From JBHEPS01 sp046261635 (lineage in GTDB: Bacteria > Acidobacteriota > Thermoanaerobaculia > Gp7-AA8): a stretch of DNA of 22,766 nt. The position numbers and the translations under genes are program-made. Positions 1 through 7,554 of this stretch are shown here, piece after piece. Within the stretch, counting starts at the first letter, position 1, and every line of letters starts with the position of its first letter. Location of the stretch: contig JBHEOL010000005.1 in assembly GCA_046261635.1 (NCBI GenBank), positions 1 to 22,766 on the forward strand, read 5' to 3'. The notes under the pieces were generated by a model. It was not told the DNA's origin. It saw only the letters and a list, made by a program, of their open reading frames with translations, and did not search any database.

Positions 1-1063
1 CCTCGACGTTCGCGCCCAGCTTCCGCAGCTCCGAAGCGAGGACCGCGAGCCGGTCCGACTCCTTGATCCGGAGGTGAGCGGCTCCGGTGATCTCCACCGG
101 CGAGGATGCGAGCGGCGCGATGGCCGCGAGAGTCGGGACGATATCCGGAGTCGAGGAACAGTCGAATGATCCGCCGCGGAGAGCGCCCTCCTTGCGGGCG
201 ATGGCCGAGTCGCCGGCGGTGGACGTTCCCGCGCCCATCTTCGAGAGAATCTCGAGAAACGCACGGTCCCCCTGCGCCGAGTCCGTCCGCAGGTTGGTGA
301 CGGTCATTTCGCCCAGAATCGCACCGGCTGCGAGCCAGTAGGACGCCGAAGACCAATCGCCCTCCACCACATAGCGGGCAAGCGGTTGTACGGGTCCGCG
401 GATGCGGAACCTGCCGGGCTGGTCTTCTTCGACCTCGACTCCGAAATCGCGGAGGATCGCGGCGGTCAGGTCGATGTAGGAGCGCGAGCTGCGCGCCGCG
501 GTGCGCAGCGCCATGCCGTCCTTGAGCGATGCGCCGCCCATCATGAGTGCGGAAACGAACTGGCTGGACCGGTCGCCGTCGACCTCGATCTCGAATCCCC
601 CTCGCATCATCCTGCCCCGGATGCGGATCGGCGGGAATCCTTCCTTCTCGAGATACTCGACCTCGGTGTCGAGCATGCGAAGCGCGTCGACGAGCTCCTC
701 GATCGGGCGCTCGTGCATCCGGGCATCGCCGCGAAGGATGAACCGGCCCGGCGTGAAGGCCAGCCAGCCTGCGAGAAATCGCATGGCAGTGCCGGCGTTG
801 CCGACGAACAGCTCCACCTCGTTCGCCGACATCGTCTTCCGCTCTCCGATCGTGACGGCGTCGCGGAACGAGCCGCCCGTCTCGAACCCGATCTTCCGGA
901 TGGCATCGAGCAGATAGCGCGGATCGTCCGAGTCGAGCGGTCGCTCCACGGTGGTCTCCCCTTCGGCCATTGCCGCCAGGAGGAACGCGCGCGCGGTCAG
1001 TGACTTCGACGGGGGGGCTTCGACGCTGCCGCCGAGTGAGCCGATGCGGGGAATCGCTTTCAT
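1..1063 (-). CDS. aroA: 3-phosphoshikimate 1-carboxyvinyltransferase (EPSP synthase), C-terminus beyond window
   Basis: Reading the minus strand from the ATG at 1063 gives an open frame to the window edge, about 354 codons of a family usually near 430, so the C-terminus is missing. The N-terminus shows the EPSP synthase substrate-binding pattern: GGSVEAPPSKSLTARAF, in which K-S and R contact shikimate-3-phosphate and PEP. FVGNAGTAMRFL, the family GNAGTAxR loop, follows near residue 85. Further on come DGDRSSQFVSALMM and a late T-P-D-I-V-P-T-L segment with HLRIKESDRL. This cytosolic enzyme joins shikimate-3-phosphate and PEP in step six of the shikimate pathway. It is the last visible gene of the minus-strand cluster, separated from the MBL gene by 92 bp that hold a hairpin. 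The ribosome binding site is weak. Identification is firm; glyphosate-sensitivity class cannot be judged from a partial gene. Confidence 0.95.
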   Translation of the reverse strand, partial: MKAIPRIGSLGGSVEAPPSKSLTARAFLLAAMAEGETTVERPLDSDDPRYLLDAIRKIGFETGGSFRDAVTIGERKTMSANEVELFVGNAGTAMRFLAGWLAFTPGRFILRGDARMHERPIEELVDALRMLDTEVEYLEKEGFPPIRIRGRMMRGGFEIEVDGDRSSQFVSALMMGGASLKDGMALRTAARSSRSYIDLTAAILRDFGVEVEEDQPGRFRIRGPVQPLARYVVEGDWSSASYWLAAGAILGEMTVTNLRTDSAQGDRAFLEILSKMGAGTSTAGDSAIARKEGALRGGSFDCSSTPDIVPTLAAIAPLASSPVEITGAAHLRIKESDRLAVLASELRKLGANVE

Positions 1064-1090
1064 GGGGCGATCTTAGTGCAAGATCCCGTG

Positions 1091-1112
1091 GCCGGGACTT
1101 TCCAGTCCCGGC
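1091..1112. other. Perfect 9-bp hairpin between MBL hydrolase gene and aroA
   Basis: GCCGGGACT, a TTCC loop, then AGTCCCGGC form a perfect 9-bp stem. It lies 44 bp after the MBL stop and 28 bp before the aroA start, reading the minus strand. No T tract follows on either strand, so it is a weak intrinsic terminator at best. It could be an attenuating or mRNA-stabilising stem, or a dispersed palindrome. Confidence 0.5.
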
Positions 1113-1155
1113 TTTCGTGCCACGGAGCGCCATGCCGCAGATGTGGCTGAACGTG

Positions 1156-1920
1156 CTAGATGTCGAGGACGAGTCGGTCGTAGGCCAGATGGACGCCCTC
1201 GGGGAGGGTTGCTTCGACCGTGTCGTGATCGATGTCGTGGGCGAGGTGGATGAGCCAGGTGGTCTTCGGCCCGATGCGGCGGGCCGCCTCGATCGCCTCG
1301 TCCAGGATGAAGTGGGTCGGATGGGGCGGCCCCAGGCGCAGGCCGTCGAGCGCGAGAACCTCGACGCCTTCGAGCAGCCGTTCCGTCTCGGGCGGGATCC
1401 CGTTGGTGTCGGTGATGTAGGCGAACTTCCCGATGCGGTAACCGAGAATCGTCCACTCGCCATGGGCGACCGGCAGTGGGACGATGGGGATTCCCTCGTG
1501 GTCGAACGGGCCGTCGATCTCCCGAAGGTCGATCTGTGGCTTCCCCCCGCCGAGCTGGGTGTTCGTGTCCCAGATATAGCTGAAGGCGCGTCTGATGGCT
1601 TTCGCGGTCATCGGATTGGCGTAGGCCACGAGTGCGCGCCGCTGGAAGAAATTGAACGGCCGGACGTCGTCGAGCCCCATCAGGTGATCGGCATGCGAGT
1701 GGGTGAACAGGACGAAGTCGAGGTGGCTGACCGGATCGCGCAGCAACTGCAGGCGCAGGTCGGGGGTCGTGTCGATGAGGAAGATCCTGCCGTCCATCTC
1801 GATCTTGACCGACTGCCGGAGGCGGTTGTTCTTCGGGTGACCGGACGTGCAGATCGCGCAGCGGCAGCCGACGACCGGGACGCCCGTCGACGTTCCGGTT
1901 CCGAGGAAGGTGACCCGCAT
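1156..1920 (-). CDS. MBL-fold metallo-hydrolase, PhnP-like
   Basis: This 254-residue protein has the metallo-beta-lactamase metal motif T-H-S-H-A-D-H at residues 73-79, with H74, H76, D78 and H79 as likely ligands. The N-terminus, FLGTGTSTGVPVVGC, is followed by a C-x-C-x2-C cluster (C19, C21, C24) and an N-x-R-L-R-x-S segment, which places it in the PhnP-like branch (COG1235). A downstream Y-I-T-D-T-N segment supplies the next ligand Asp. PhnP itself opens cyclic ribose phosphates in phosphonate breakdown, but no phn genes are near, so the substrate is unknown; related proteins are often annotated as phosphodiesterases. The start codon overlaps the lpxH stop (ATGA), implying translational coupling. 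Fold and metal chemistry are confident; the reaction is not. Confidence 0.9.
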   Translation of the reverse strand: MRVTFLGTGTSTGVPVVGCRCAICTSGHPKNNRLRQSVKIEMDGRIFLIDTTPDLRLQLLRDPVSHLDFVLFTHSHADHLMGLDDVRPFNFFQRRALVAYANPMTAKAIRRAFSYIWDTNTQLGGGKPQIDLREIDGPFDHEGIPIVPLPVAHGEWTILGYRIGKFAYITDTNGIPPETERLLEGVEVLALDGLRLGPPHPTHFILDEAIEAARRIGPKTTWLIHLAHDIDHDTVEATLPEGVHLAYDRLVLDI

Positions 1921-2645
1921 CAGGGAACCTCGAACCAGTGCTTGCCCGAGGAGGAGTCGATGACGAGAGCTTCACCGTTGTCGAACCAGGCAGGGAGGAC
2001 GATGACCTTCGCAGTGCCATTCGCCTCGATGACGTGTTTGTGATGGAAGTGGCCGAATATGACCACGTCGTATCCCTCTTTGCGGCGTGCCGTGCCGAAC
2101 CGCACCATCTGCTCGACGGGAAGCCTCACCTTGTGCTTGAAGTTCGAGGAGGCCAGCTTGCGCTCGACTCCGTCGACGAACCGCCGCGCGACTCCTCTCG
2201 GGACGAGCTTGACGCCGACCCGGGTGACGAAGTTCTTCGACGCCAATCTCCAGAAGCGATAGGGGAGGTCGCGGTCGTTGATCATGTCGCCGTGAATGAC
2301 GAAGTACCGGACCGCCCCGGCGGCGATCTCGAGCGAGTCTTCAATCCGGCTGACCGACTCCTCGGCCGCCGATCCGCGAATGAAGAAATCGCGGTTTCCC
2401 TCGACCCATACGACCTCGACGCCGCTGTCCCTCAGTGCCTTCAACCGCCCGAGAAAGCGCGACACGGCAGGTGTGATGAACTTCGGCTCGCCGATGTAAT
2501 AGTGGAACACGTCGCCGTTGAGCAGGAGCATCCGAGGCCGGCGGGCCTCGAGCCGGTCGAGCCAGGCGAGCATTTTCTGCTCGTCACCGTCCGAGAGGCC
2601 GACGTGGGAATCACCGAGAATCCAGATGTTCCCTTCGCCACTCAT
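1920..2645 (-). CDS. lpxH: UDP-2,3-diacylglucosamine diphosphatase, LpxH-type metallophosphoesterase
   Basis: This 241-residue calcineurin-like phosphoesterase carries all five metal-site blocks in order. They are G-D-S-H near residues 11-14, L-N-G-D-V at 42-46, E-G-N-R-D-F at 82-87, I-H-G-D at 117-120, and F-G-H-F-H-H-K-H at 197-204. The length and the GNRDF block match LpxH, which cleaves UDP-2,3-diacylglucosamine to lipid X at the inner face of the cytoplasmic membrane during lipid A synthesis. No other lpx gene is in the window, so pathway role is inferred from the family; a generic metallophosphoesterase is the alternative. It overlaps both neighbours by 4 bp (macro gene upstream, MBL gene downstream), so the three genes should be co-translated. 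Confidence 0.8.
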   Translation of the reverse strand: MSGEGNIWILGDSHVGLSDGDEQKMLAWLDRLEARRPRMLLLNGDVFHYYIGEPKFITPAVSRFLGRLKALRDSGVEVVWVEGNRDFFIRGSAAEESVSRIEDSLEIAAGAVRYFVIHGDMINDRDLPYRFWRLASKNFVTRVGVKLVPRGVARRFVDGVERKLASSNFKHKVRLPVEQMVRFGTARRKEGYDVVIFGHFHHKHVIEANGTAKVIVLPAWFDNGEALVIDSSSGKHWFEVP

Positions 2646-3148
2646 GAGCCGAGCTCCTTCATCGCCGTTTCGAACTCCTCGAGCGCCGCTCTCCCGTACA
2701 GGCAGAACGTCACGCTGCGCAGCCTGGCCTCACCCGGGTCGAACGTGCTCACCGTTCTCAGCATGATCCGTGCGCAGCGGTCCATCGGGTAGCCGAATAT
2801 CCCGGTCGAGATCGCCGGGAAGGCGATCGATTCGGCTCCGAGCTCCACCGCGCGCTCGAGCGCCGCCCGCGTCGCACTCTCCAGTTTCCGGTCTTCATCG
2901 CCCTCGCCCATACGGGGGCCGACGGCGTGAATGACCCATTTCGCCGGCAGGCTGCCCGCACCCGTGGCGGCTGCTCCTCCTGTCGGGACGAAGCCGATGC
3001 GGTCGCTCTCGTCCTGAATACACTGGCCACCGCGCCGCACGATGGCTCCGGCGACTCCCCCGCCATGCTGGAGTCCCGAGTTCGCTGCGTTGACGATCGC
3101 GTCGACCTCGAGAGTCGTCAGGTCCCCCTCGATGATCCGGATTTCCAT
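2642..3148 (-). CDS. Macro-domain protein (ADP-ribose binding or hydrolase)
   Basis: The 168-residue product is a single macro domain: G-D-L-T near residue 8, I-V-N-A-A-N at 18-23, a glycine-rich GGGVAGAI loop, P-T-G-G-A-A-A-T-G-A-G, W-V-I-H-A-V-G-P, and S-I-A-F-P-A-I-S-T-G-I-F-G-Y-P. These are the ADP-ribose contacts of YmdB/MacroD-type O-acetyl-ADP-ribose deacetylases, including the asparagine and GGG loop linked to activity. The ATG at 3148 lies 11 bp after the dnaJ stop; an in-frame GTG at 3163 that overlaps that stop (GTGA) is an alternative start five codons longer. The stop overlaps lpxH. Placement between a chaperone and a lipid A gene gives no direct hint of substrate; reversal of ADP-ribosylation is inferred from the family. 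Confidence 0.9.
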   Translation of the reverse strand: MEIRIIEGDLTTLEVDAIVNAANSGLQHGGGVAGAIVRRGGQCIQDESDRIGFVPTGGAAATGAGSLPAKWVIHAVGPRMGEGDEDRKLESATRAALERAVELGAESIAFPAISTGIFGYPMDRCARIMLRTVSTFDPGEARLRSVTFCLYGRAALEEFETAMKELGS

Positions 3149-3159
3149 GCTCGCGCTCT

Positions 3160-4200
3160 TCACAGGTCGGTTCGCAGTGTATCCCGTGGATTGCCTTCGT
3201 ACGCGCTCTCGATTTCCTCGATCGCTCCCGTGGCAGCTTCGGGGACACTCCGGGGCACGACCACGTACACCTTGTAGTAGTGATCGCCGCGCTCTCCTCC
3301 CTTTCCCCGGGGGACGCCCTTCCCCGTGAGGCGGAAGGTCTGCCCCGACTGCGTGCCGGGGGGGATTTTCGCGCGGACCATCCCCTGGATCGTCGGCACC
3401 TCGATCTCCGCTCCGCGAATGGCTTCGCCGATGGTGACGGGGATCTCCGTGTGAATGTCCGCGCCCTTGTGATGGAAGAAAGGGTGGGGTCGAACGTGAA
3501 TCAGAAGGAGGAGGTCTCCGGCGGGGCCGCCCCCCGTCCCGCCTCCTCCTTTTCCGGATAGGCGGATCTTCTGCCCCTGGCGTACTCCTTCCGGGATCTT
3601 GACGCGGATGGTCTCGGGAGAGGTGACGATCCCCGACCCGGAGCAGGTGCGGCAGACGGTGGAGCCGGTGTGGCCGAGTCCGCCGCAGGAGGGACATTCG
3701 CGCTGGCGGGAGAGGGAGAGTTGAACCGTGGTCCCGCGAATCGCATCGCGAAAATCGATCGTCGTCTCGGCTTCCAGGTTGGGTCCTCGCCGCGGAGCAG
3801 ACTGGAAGCCGCCCCCCTGTCCTCCGCCGAAAAGGTCGGAGAAAATGTCGCGGAAATTGCCGGAACGGGGCCGATGGGAGCGTTGTCTTCCTCCGCCGAC
3901 CCCGAGGTCCTCGAAGTCGAAACTGAATCCGGCGAAGGGACCGCCGGGGGCGAACGGATCGCCCTGGGGGCCATAGTTGAACGCGTCGCGGCCGTGGCGG
4001 TCGTATTGCGCGCGCTTTTCCTTGTCCGACAGAACGGCGTACGCCTCGGAGGCTTCCTTGAACTTCGCCTCGGCGTCCTTGTCGCCCGGGTTGACGTCTG
4101 GATGAAATTTGCGGGCGAGCTTGCGATAGGCCTTCTTGATTTCGTCTTCGGTGGCGGATTTCTTCACCCCGAGAATGTCGTAATAGGTTCGATCGGCCAT
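3160..4200 (-). CDS. DnaJ-family co-chaperone with a two-motif (half) zinc finger
   Basis: The 346-residue protein has an N-terminal J domain (Y-Y-D-I-L-G-V, H-P-D at 33-35 for DnaK contact) and a Gly/Phe-rich linker at about 75-135. A short cysteine region follows, then the two DnaJ C-terminal beta domains (PEGVRQGQKIRLSGKG and a dimerisation tail). Canonical DnaJ has four CxxCxGxG repeats and about 375 residues. Here only two are present: C169-x2-C172-GGLG and C183-x2-C186-SGSG. That is enough for one zinc site, so the protein lies between DnaJ and CbpA. It would stimulate a DnaK ATPase elsewhere in the genome. It heads the minus-strand cluster and is divergent from glgC; no CIRCE heat-shock operator is visible upstream. 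The gene name is left blank because it could be a dnaJ2/cbpA-type paralogue. Confidence 0.92.
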   Translation of the reverse strand: MADRTYYDILGVKKSATEDEIKKAYRKLARKFHPDVNPGDKDAEAKFKEASEAYAVLSDKEKRAQYDRHGRDAFNYGPQGDPFAPGGPFAGFSFDFEDLGVGGGRQRSHRPRSGNFRDIFSDLFGGGQGGGFQSAPRRGPNLEAETTIDFRDAIRGTTVQLSLSRQRECPSCGGLGHTGSTVCRTCSGSGIVTSPETIRVKIPEGVRQGQKIRLSGKGGGGTGGGPAGDLLLLIHVRPHPFFHHKGADIHTEIPVTIGEAIRGAEIEVPTIQGMVRAKIPPGTQSGQTFRLTGKGVPRGKGGERGDHYYKVYVVVPRSVPEAATGAIEEIESAYEGNPRDTLRTDL

Positions 4201-4290
4201 GTCAGTCGCCAGCAGGCGGTGCCTTCGGCGTCTTCCCCTCGTGTCGGGTCGGCGCCCGGGAACTGTGTGATAAAAGCATACTCAAAGTTG

Positions 4291-4322
4291 GTCGGACTCG
4301 TGCAAATCCACGGAAGTCCGAC
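4291..4322. promoter_or_regulatory. Inverted repeat in the dnaJ/glgC divergent region
   Basis: GTCGGACT (4291-4298) is exactly complementary to AGTCCGAC (4315-4322). Inside it, CGTG (4299-4302) pairs with CACG (4309-4312), giving a near-continuous 12-bp stem with a 6-nt loop and a 2-nt bulge. It sits 27 bp before the glgC start and 91 bp before the dnaJ start in opposite directions. There is no T tract, so an operator or leader hairpin is more likely than a terminator. The function is inferred. Confidence 0.45.
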
Positions 4323-4348
4323 TCTTTCAGCGAAACACGATTGATGCC

Positions 4349-5620
4349 ATGATCAGATCATCCGCACTCCGCAACGTTCTCTCTCTGGTGCTCGCAGGTG
4401 GCATGGGCGAGCGCCTGTATCCGCTGACGCGGGACCGGGCAAAGCCGGCCGTGCCCTTCGGTGGACGCTACCGCATCATCGATTTCGCCCTCAATAACTT
4501 CGTGAACTCCGGCTTTTTCAAGGTGAAGGTCCTCACGCAGTTCAAGTCCAGCTCTCTGATCGAGCACATCACCCGCGTCTGGCGTCTGGTGCCGGAGATC
4601 GGCCAGTACGTGGAGGTGATTCCAGCGCAGATGAGGCGAGGACCGTTCTGGTTCCGAGGGACGGCGGACGCGGTCTATCAGAACCTGGAGCTGATCTTCG
4701 ACGAGCAGCCCGACCAGGTCTGCGTGTTCGGCGGGGATCACATCTACAAGATGGATGTGCTGCAAATGCTCGAGTACCACCTCGACGTGAACGCGGACCT
4801 GACGATTGCGACGATTCCGGTTCCGCTATCCGAGGCGCACCATTTCGGGATCGTCGAGGTGGACGACACCCACCGGGTGACGGGCTTCGTGGAGAAGCCG
4901 AAGGACGGGGCGAAGACGATGCCGGGGCGGCCGGACATGGTGCTCGCATCGATGGGAAACTACATCTTCAAGTCGAAGGTGATGATCGACGTGCTGGAGC
5001 ACAATGCCCTGCGCGACGCGGCGCACGATTTCGGCAAGGAGATCGTCCCTGAGATGTACCCGCAGATGAACGTCTACGCGTACGACTTCGCGACGAACAA
5101 GGTACCCGGCGAGACCGGGCGGAGCCGGGGGTACTGGCGGGACGTGGGGACGGTGGACGCGTACTTCGAAGCTTCCATGGATCTGGTCGAAGTCAACCCG
5201 ATTTTCAATCTCTATAACGGCCGCTGGCCGGTCCTTTCGGCGAACCATCAGCTCCCGCCCGCGAAATTCGTGTTCGCCGACCAGGACTCACACCGGATCG
5301 GCCTCGCGACGGACTCGCTCGTCGCGGACGGCGCGATCATCTCGGGCGGCACGCTGAACCGCTCGATTCTCTCGTCTCGGGTGAAGATCAACTCGTTCTC
5401 GCATGTCGACGAGTGCATTCTGATGGATGGAGTCGATGTGGGGCGGCACGCGCGGCTGCGCAGGACGATCGTCGACAAGGGCGTTCGGATTCCGCCGAAC
5501 GCCGTGATCGGCTATGACGTGGAGCTCGATCGGAAGCGTTTCACGGTCACCGATTCGGGCATCGTCGTGGTTCCCAAAGGACTCACGATCGCCGAAGCTG
5601 AAGAAGGGGAGAGCGAATGA
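4349..5620 (+). CDS. glgC: Glucose-1-phosphate adenylyltransferase (ADP-glucose pyrophosphorylase)
   Basis: The protein has 423 residues, the usual GlgC length. The N-terminal nucleotidyltransferase domain starts with L-A-G-G-M-G-E-R-L-Y-P-L-T at about 15-27, followed by R-A-K-P-A-V-P-F-G-G and R-I-I-D-F-A-L-N-N. The motifs FRGTADAVYQN, FGGDHIYKMD, GFVEKP (glucose-1-phosphate-binding lysine) and YWRDVGTVDAY are all present. A C-terminal left-handed beta-helix begins near 'GTLNRSILSSRVKI'. It makes ADP-glucose from ATP and glucose-1-phosphate, the committing step of glycogen synthesis. No other glg gene is adjacent. Its stop overlaps the rph start (ATGA), an unusual pairing that suggests coupling of expression only. 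The 148-bp divergent region upstream holds an inverted repeat. Confidence 0.96.
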   Translation: MIRSSALRNVLSLVLAGGMGERLYPLTRDRAKPAVPFGGRYRIIDFALNNFVNSGFFKVKVLTQFKSSSLIEHITRVWRLVPEIGQYVEVIPAQMRRGPFWFRGTADAVYQNLELIFDEQPDQVCVFGGDHIYKMDVLQMLEYHLDVNADLTIATIPVPLSEAHHFGIVEVDDTHRVTGFVEKPKDGAKTMPGRPDMVLASMGNYIFKSKVMIDVLEHNALRDAAHDFGKEIVPEMYPQMNVYAYDFATNKVPGETGRSRGYWRDVGTVDAYFEASMDLVEVNPIFNLYNGRWPVLSANHQLPPAKFVFADQDSHRIGLATDSLVADGAIISGGTLNRSILSSRVKINSFSHVDECILMDGVDVGRHARLRRTIVDKGVRIPPNAVIGYDVELDRKRFTVTDSGIVVVPKGLTIAEAEEGESE

Positions 5621-6405
5621 GCCAGGGAAACGGGCGGAGAGCGGACGATCGGGCCGCGGATGAGCTGCGGCCGGTCGTGATTCGTCCAGGATGGGTCAAG
5701 CATGCGGAAGGGTCGGCGCTGATCGAGATCGGCGAGACCCGCGTGCTCTGCACGGCGAGCGTCGAAGAGAAAGTTCCACCCTTCATGCACCGCTCCGGCC
5801 GCGGGTGGGTCACGGCGGAGTACGGGATGCTTCCGCGGGCGACTCACGACCGGTCGGCGCGCGAGGCCGCTCGCGGCAAACAGGGAGGCCGGACCCTCGA
5901 GATCCAGCGCCTCATCGGCCGCTCGCTCCGCGCCGCGATCGATCCTGAGCTCCTCGGCGAGCGAACGGTCATTCTCGATTGCGACGTGCTTCAGGCCGAC
6001 GGCGGGACGCGCACGGCTTCGGTCACGGGCGCCTATGTCGCCCTCTGCCTCGCACTCGGCAAGCTCTATCTCGGCAAGCGCCTCGCGAGCTGGCCGGTAC
6101 GGGAGTGGGTCGCCGCCGTTTCGGTCGGCCTCGTCGATGGAGTCCCCGTGCTCGACCTCAGCTACGAGGAAGACTCGCGCGCGGAGACCGACATGAACGT
6201 CGTCGCGACCGAGAAGGGGCAGTTCATCGAGCTGCAGGCCACGGCCGAGAAGGGGAGCTTCACCGACGAGCAGATGCACGACCTGCTGGCGCTCGCCCGA
6301 AGCGGCATCACGACCCTCGTCGAGAAGCAGCGGGAGATTCTCGATCCGATCGTCTCCCAGGTGGAGTCGTTCGCACTCGAGCGCCTGAATCGCAAGTTCC
6401 GGTAG
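5617..6405 (+). CDS. rph: Ribonuclease PH
   Basis: The 262-residue protein matches RNase PH throughout: R-S-G-R-G-W-V-T-A-E-Y-G-M-L-P-R-A-T, then R-G-K-Q-G-G-R-T-L-E-I-Q-R-L-I-G-R-S-L-R, D-C-D-V-L-Q-A-D-G-G-T-R-T-A-S-V-T-G, and a D-L-S-Y-E-E-D region with D-M-N-V-V. These form the phosphate-binding arginines and the catalytic aspartates of the phosphorolytic exonuclease fold. It trims 3' ends of tRNA precursors using phosphate. The first 16 or so residues are an unconserved basic/acidic extension, which makes the protein slightly longer than the usual 235-250. Translation is coupled to glgC by the 4-bp overlap. The gene is followed 18 bp later by a palindromic repeat doublet that may protect or end the transcript. 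Confidence 0.96.
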   Translation: MSQGNGRRADDRAADELRPVVIRPGWVKHAEGSALIEIGETRVLCTASVEEKVPPFMHRSGRGWVTAEYGMLPRATHDRSAREAARGKQGGRTLEIQRLIGRSLRAAIDPELLGERTVILDCDVLQADGGTRTASVTGAYVALCLALGKLYLGKRLASWPVREWVAAVSVGLVDGVPVLDLSYEEDSRAETDMNVVATEKGQFIELQATAEKGSFTDEQMHDLLALARSGITTLVEKQREILDPIVSQVESFALERLNRKFR

Positions 6406-6423
6406 CCCGGCGAGCCGTGCCCC

Positions 6424-6526
6424 GTGGCGGAGGATCCTTTCCTCCGCCTGAGCATTCCGGATAGAGGTCCGTCAGGGGGCTCGTCGGGATTCCGGTCCCC
6501 CGGCGGAGGAAAGGATCCTCCGCCAC
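6424..6526. repeat. Palindromic repeat doublet (copies A and B)
   Basis: Copy A (6424-6448) is GT followed by GGCGGAGGA, a TCCTT loop, and TCCTCCGCC. Copy B (6502-6526) is the same unit inverted: GGCGGAGGA, an AAGGA loop, TCCTCCGCC, then AC. Each copy folds into a perfect 9-bp hairpin, and the two copies can also pair with each other. The doublet fills the gap between the converging rph and thiG genes and ends 4 bp before the thiG stop. It belongs to a family with further copies at 7409-7554, 18065-18154 and 21272-21296. Confidence 0.85.
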
Positions 6527-6530
6527 GACG

Positions 6531-7331
6531 TCATTCGATCATGCCGGTCGTCGGGCTCGAAGCGGTCGCGTAGAGCTTCCTCTCGATGCGGCCCGACAGG
6601 TACGCGAGCCGTCCCGCCTTGACCGCATAGTTCATCGCCGTGGCCATCGAGACGGCGTCCTTCGCTCCGGCGATGCCGGTATTCATCAGCACCGCGTCGG
6701 CGCCGAGTTCCATCGCCAGCGCAGCATCGGAGGCCGTGCCGACACCCGCGTCGACGATGAGTGGGATCTTCGCGAACTCGCGGATGATCATCAGGTTCGC
6801 CGGATTCCGGATGCCAAGGCCCGAGCCGATGGGCGCGGCGAGCGGCATCACAGCCGCGCACCCCATGTCCTCGAGCCGGCGACACGCAACAGGGTCATCT
6901 CCGATGTAAGGGAGGACCGTGAAGCCGTCCTTCAAGAGGATCTCCGCTGCCTTGAGCGTCTCGGCGGTGTCGGGAAAAAGTGTTCGCTGGTCGCCGATGA
7001 CCTCGAGCTTGATCCAGTCCGAGATTCCGACCTCGCGCGCCAGACGCGCATAGCGAATCGCCTCCTCGGCGGTGTAGCAACCGGCCGTGTTCGGCAGGAT
7101 CAGGTACTTGTTCCGGTCGACGAAATCGAACAGCTTCGGCTGGTTCGGATCCGCGACCGAGGTGCGGCGGACCGCGACCGTCACGATCTCGGCCCCGGAG
7201 GCTTCGATGGCCTCGGCCATCAGTTCCATCGTGGCGTATTTGCCCGTTCCGACGATCAGGCGGGACTGGAACTCACGGCCCCCCAGGCGGAAGGGATCGG
7301 ACTTCGTTTTTGGCTCGACGATAGTGGACAT
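6531..7331 (-). CDS. thiG: Thiazole synthase
   Basis: The 266-residue product starts at the ATG at 7331, preceded by AAGGAG nine bases upstream; an upstream in-frame extension to 7448 lacks conservation and is rejected. ThiG motifs are continuous: F-Q-S-R-L-I-V-G-T-G-K-Y, T-V-A-V-R-R-T, L-P-N-T-A-G-C-Y-T-A-E-E-A, and W-I-K-L-E-V-I-G-D with K108 as the likely Schiff-base lysine. L-P-Y-I-G-D-D-P-V, P-I-G-S-G-L-G-I and V-D-A-G-V-G-T-A-S-D-A follow. It forms the thiazole phosphate half of thiamine from DXP, dehydroglycine and ThiS thiocarboxylate. No thiS, thiF, thiH or thiO is adjacent, and I see no TPP riboswitch in the 222 bp upstream, so it appears to stand alone. That upstream gap holds a repeat doublet. 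Confidence 0.97.
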   Translation of the reverse strand: MSTIVEPKTKSDPFRLGGREFQSRLIVGTGKYATMELMAEAIEASGAEIVTVAVRRTSVADPNQPKLFDFVDRNKYLILPNTAGCYTAEEAIRYARLAREVGISDWIKLEVIGDQRTLFPDTAETLKAAEILLKDGFTVLPYIGDDPVACRRLEDMGCAAVMPLAAPIGSGLGIRNPANLMIIREFAKIPLIVDAGVGTASDAALAMELGADAVLMNTGIAGAKDAVSMATAMNYAVKAGRLAYLSGRIERKLYATASSPTTGMIE

Positions 7332-7408
7332 CGGGAGATTCTCCTTATGAGGGTGAGGCCGCCCGTTCCCAACGCGGGCTCCGGGGTGAAACTTCCGGTT
7401 GTGTGATG

Positions 7409-7554
7409 GTGGCAGAGGATCCTTTCCTCTGCCAGCCGTGCCACGCAAGCGACGAGCGAGTCGTTACGGGAGCCTGTGCTTCGAAGTTACGGCTCCAAGG
7501 CTGGATGCGATCGCGCTTCGAAGTGCCGAGGGCGGAGGATGAATCCTCCGCCAC
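7409..7554. repeat. Palindromic repeat doublet (copies C and D)
   Basis: Copy C (7409-7433) has the stem GGCAGAGGA / TCCTCTGCC with loop TCCTT. Relative to copy A one stem base has changed on each side, so pairing is kept. Copy D (7531-7554) is inverted, with stem GGCGGAGGA / TCCTCCGCC and loop TGAA. About 97 bp separate them; that spacer itself contains the direct repeat CTTCGAAGT. The last base of copy D is the first base of the M64 peptidase stop codon on the opposite strand. Confidence 0.8.

Noticed and set aside
970..2043. A 357-codon plus-strand open frame over the MBL gene
   Set aside because: Antisense shadow; the minus strand has complete metal-binding motifs.
4201..4348. CIRCE heat-shock operator upstream of the dnaJ-like gene
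   Set aside because: No TTAGCACTC/GAGTGCTAA pair; the inverted repeat there has a different sequence and spacing.
7332..7553. TPP riboswitch upstream of thiG
   Set aside because: The conserved CUGAGA and CUGAUCUGG-like segments are absent on the minus strand; only the repeat doublet is seen.
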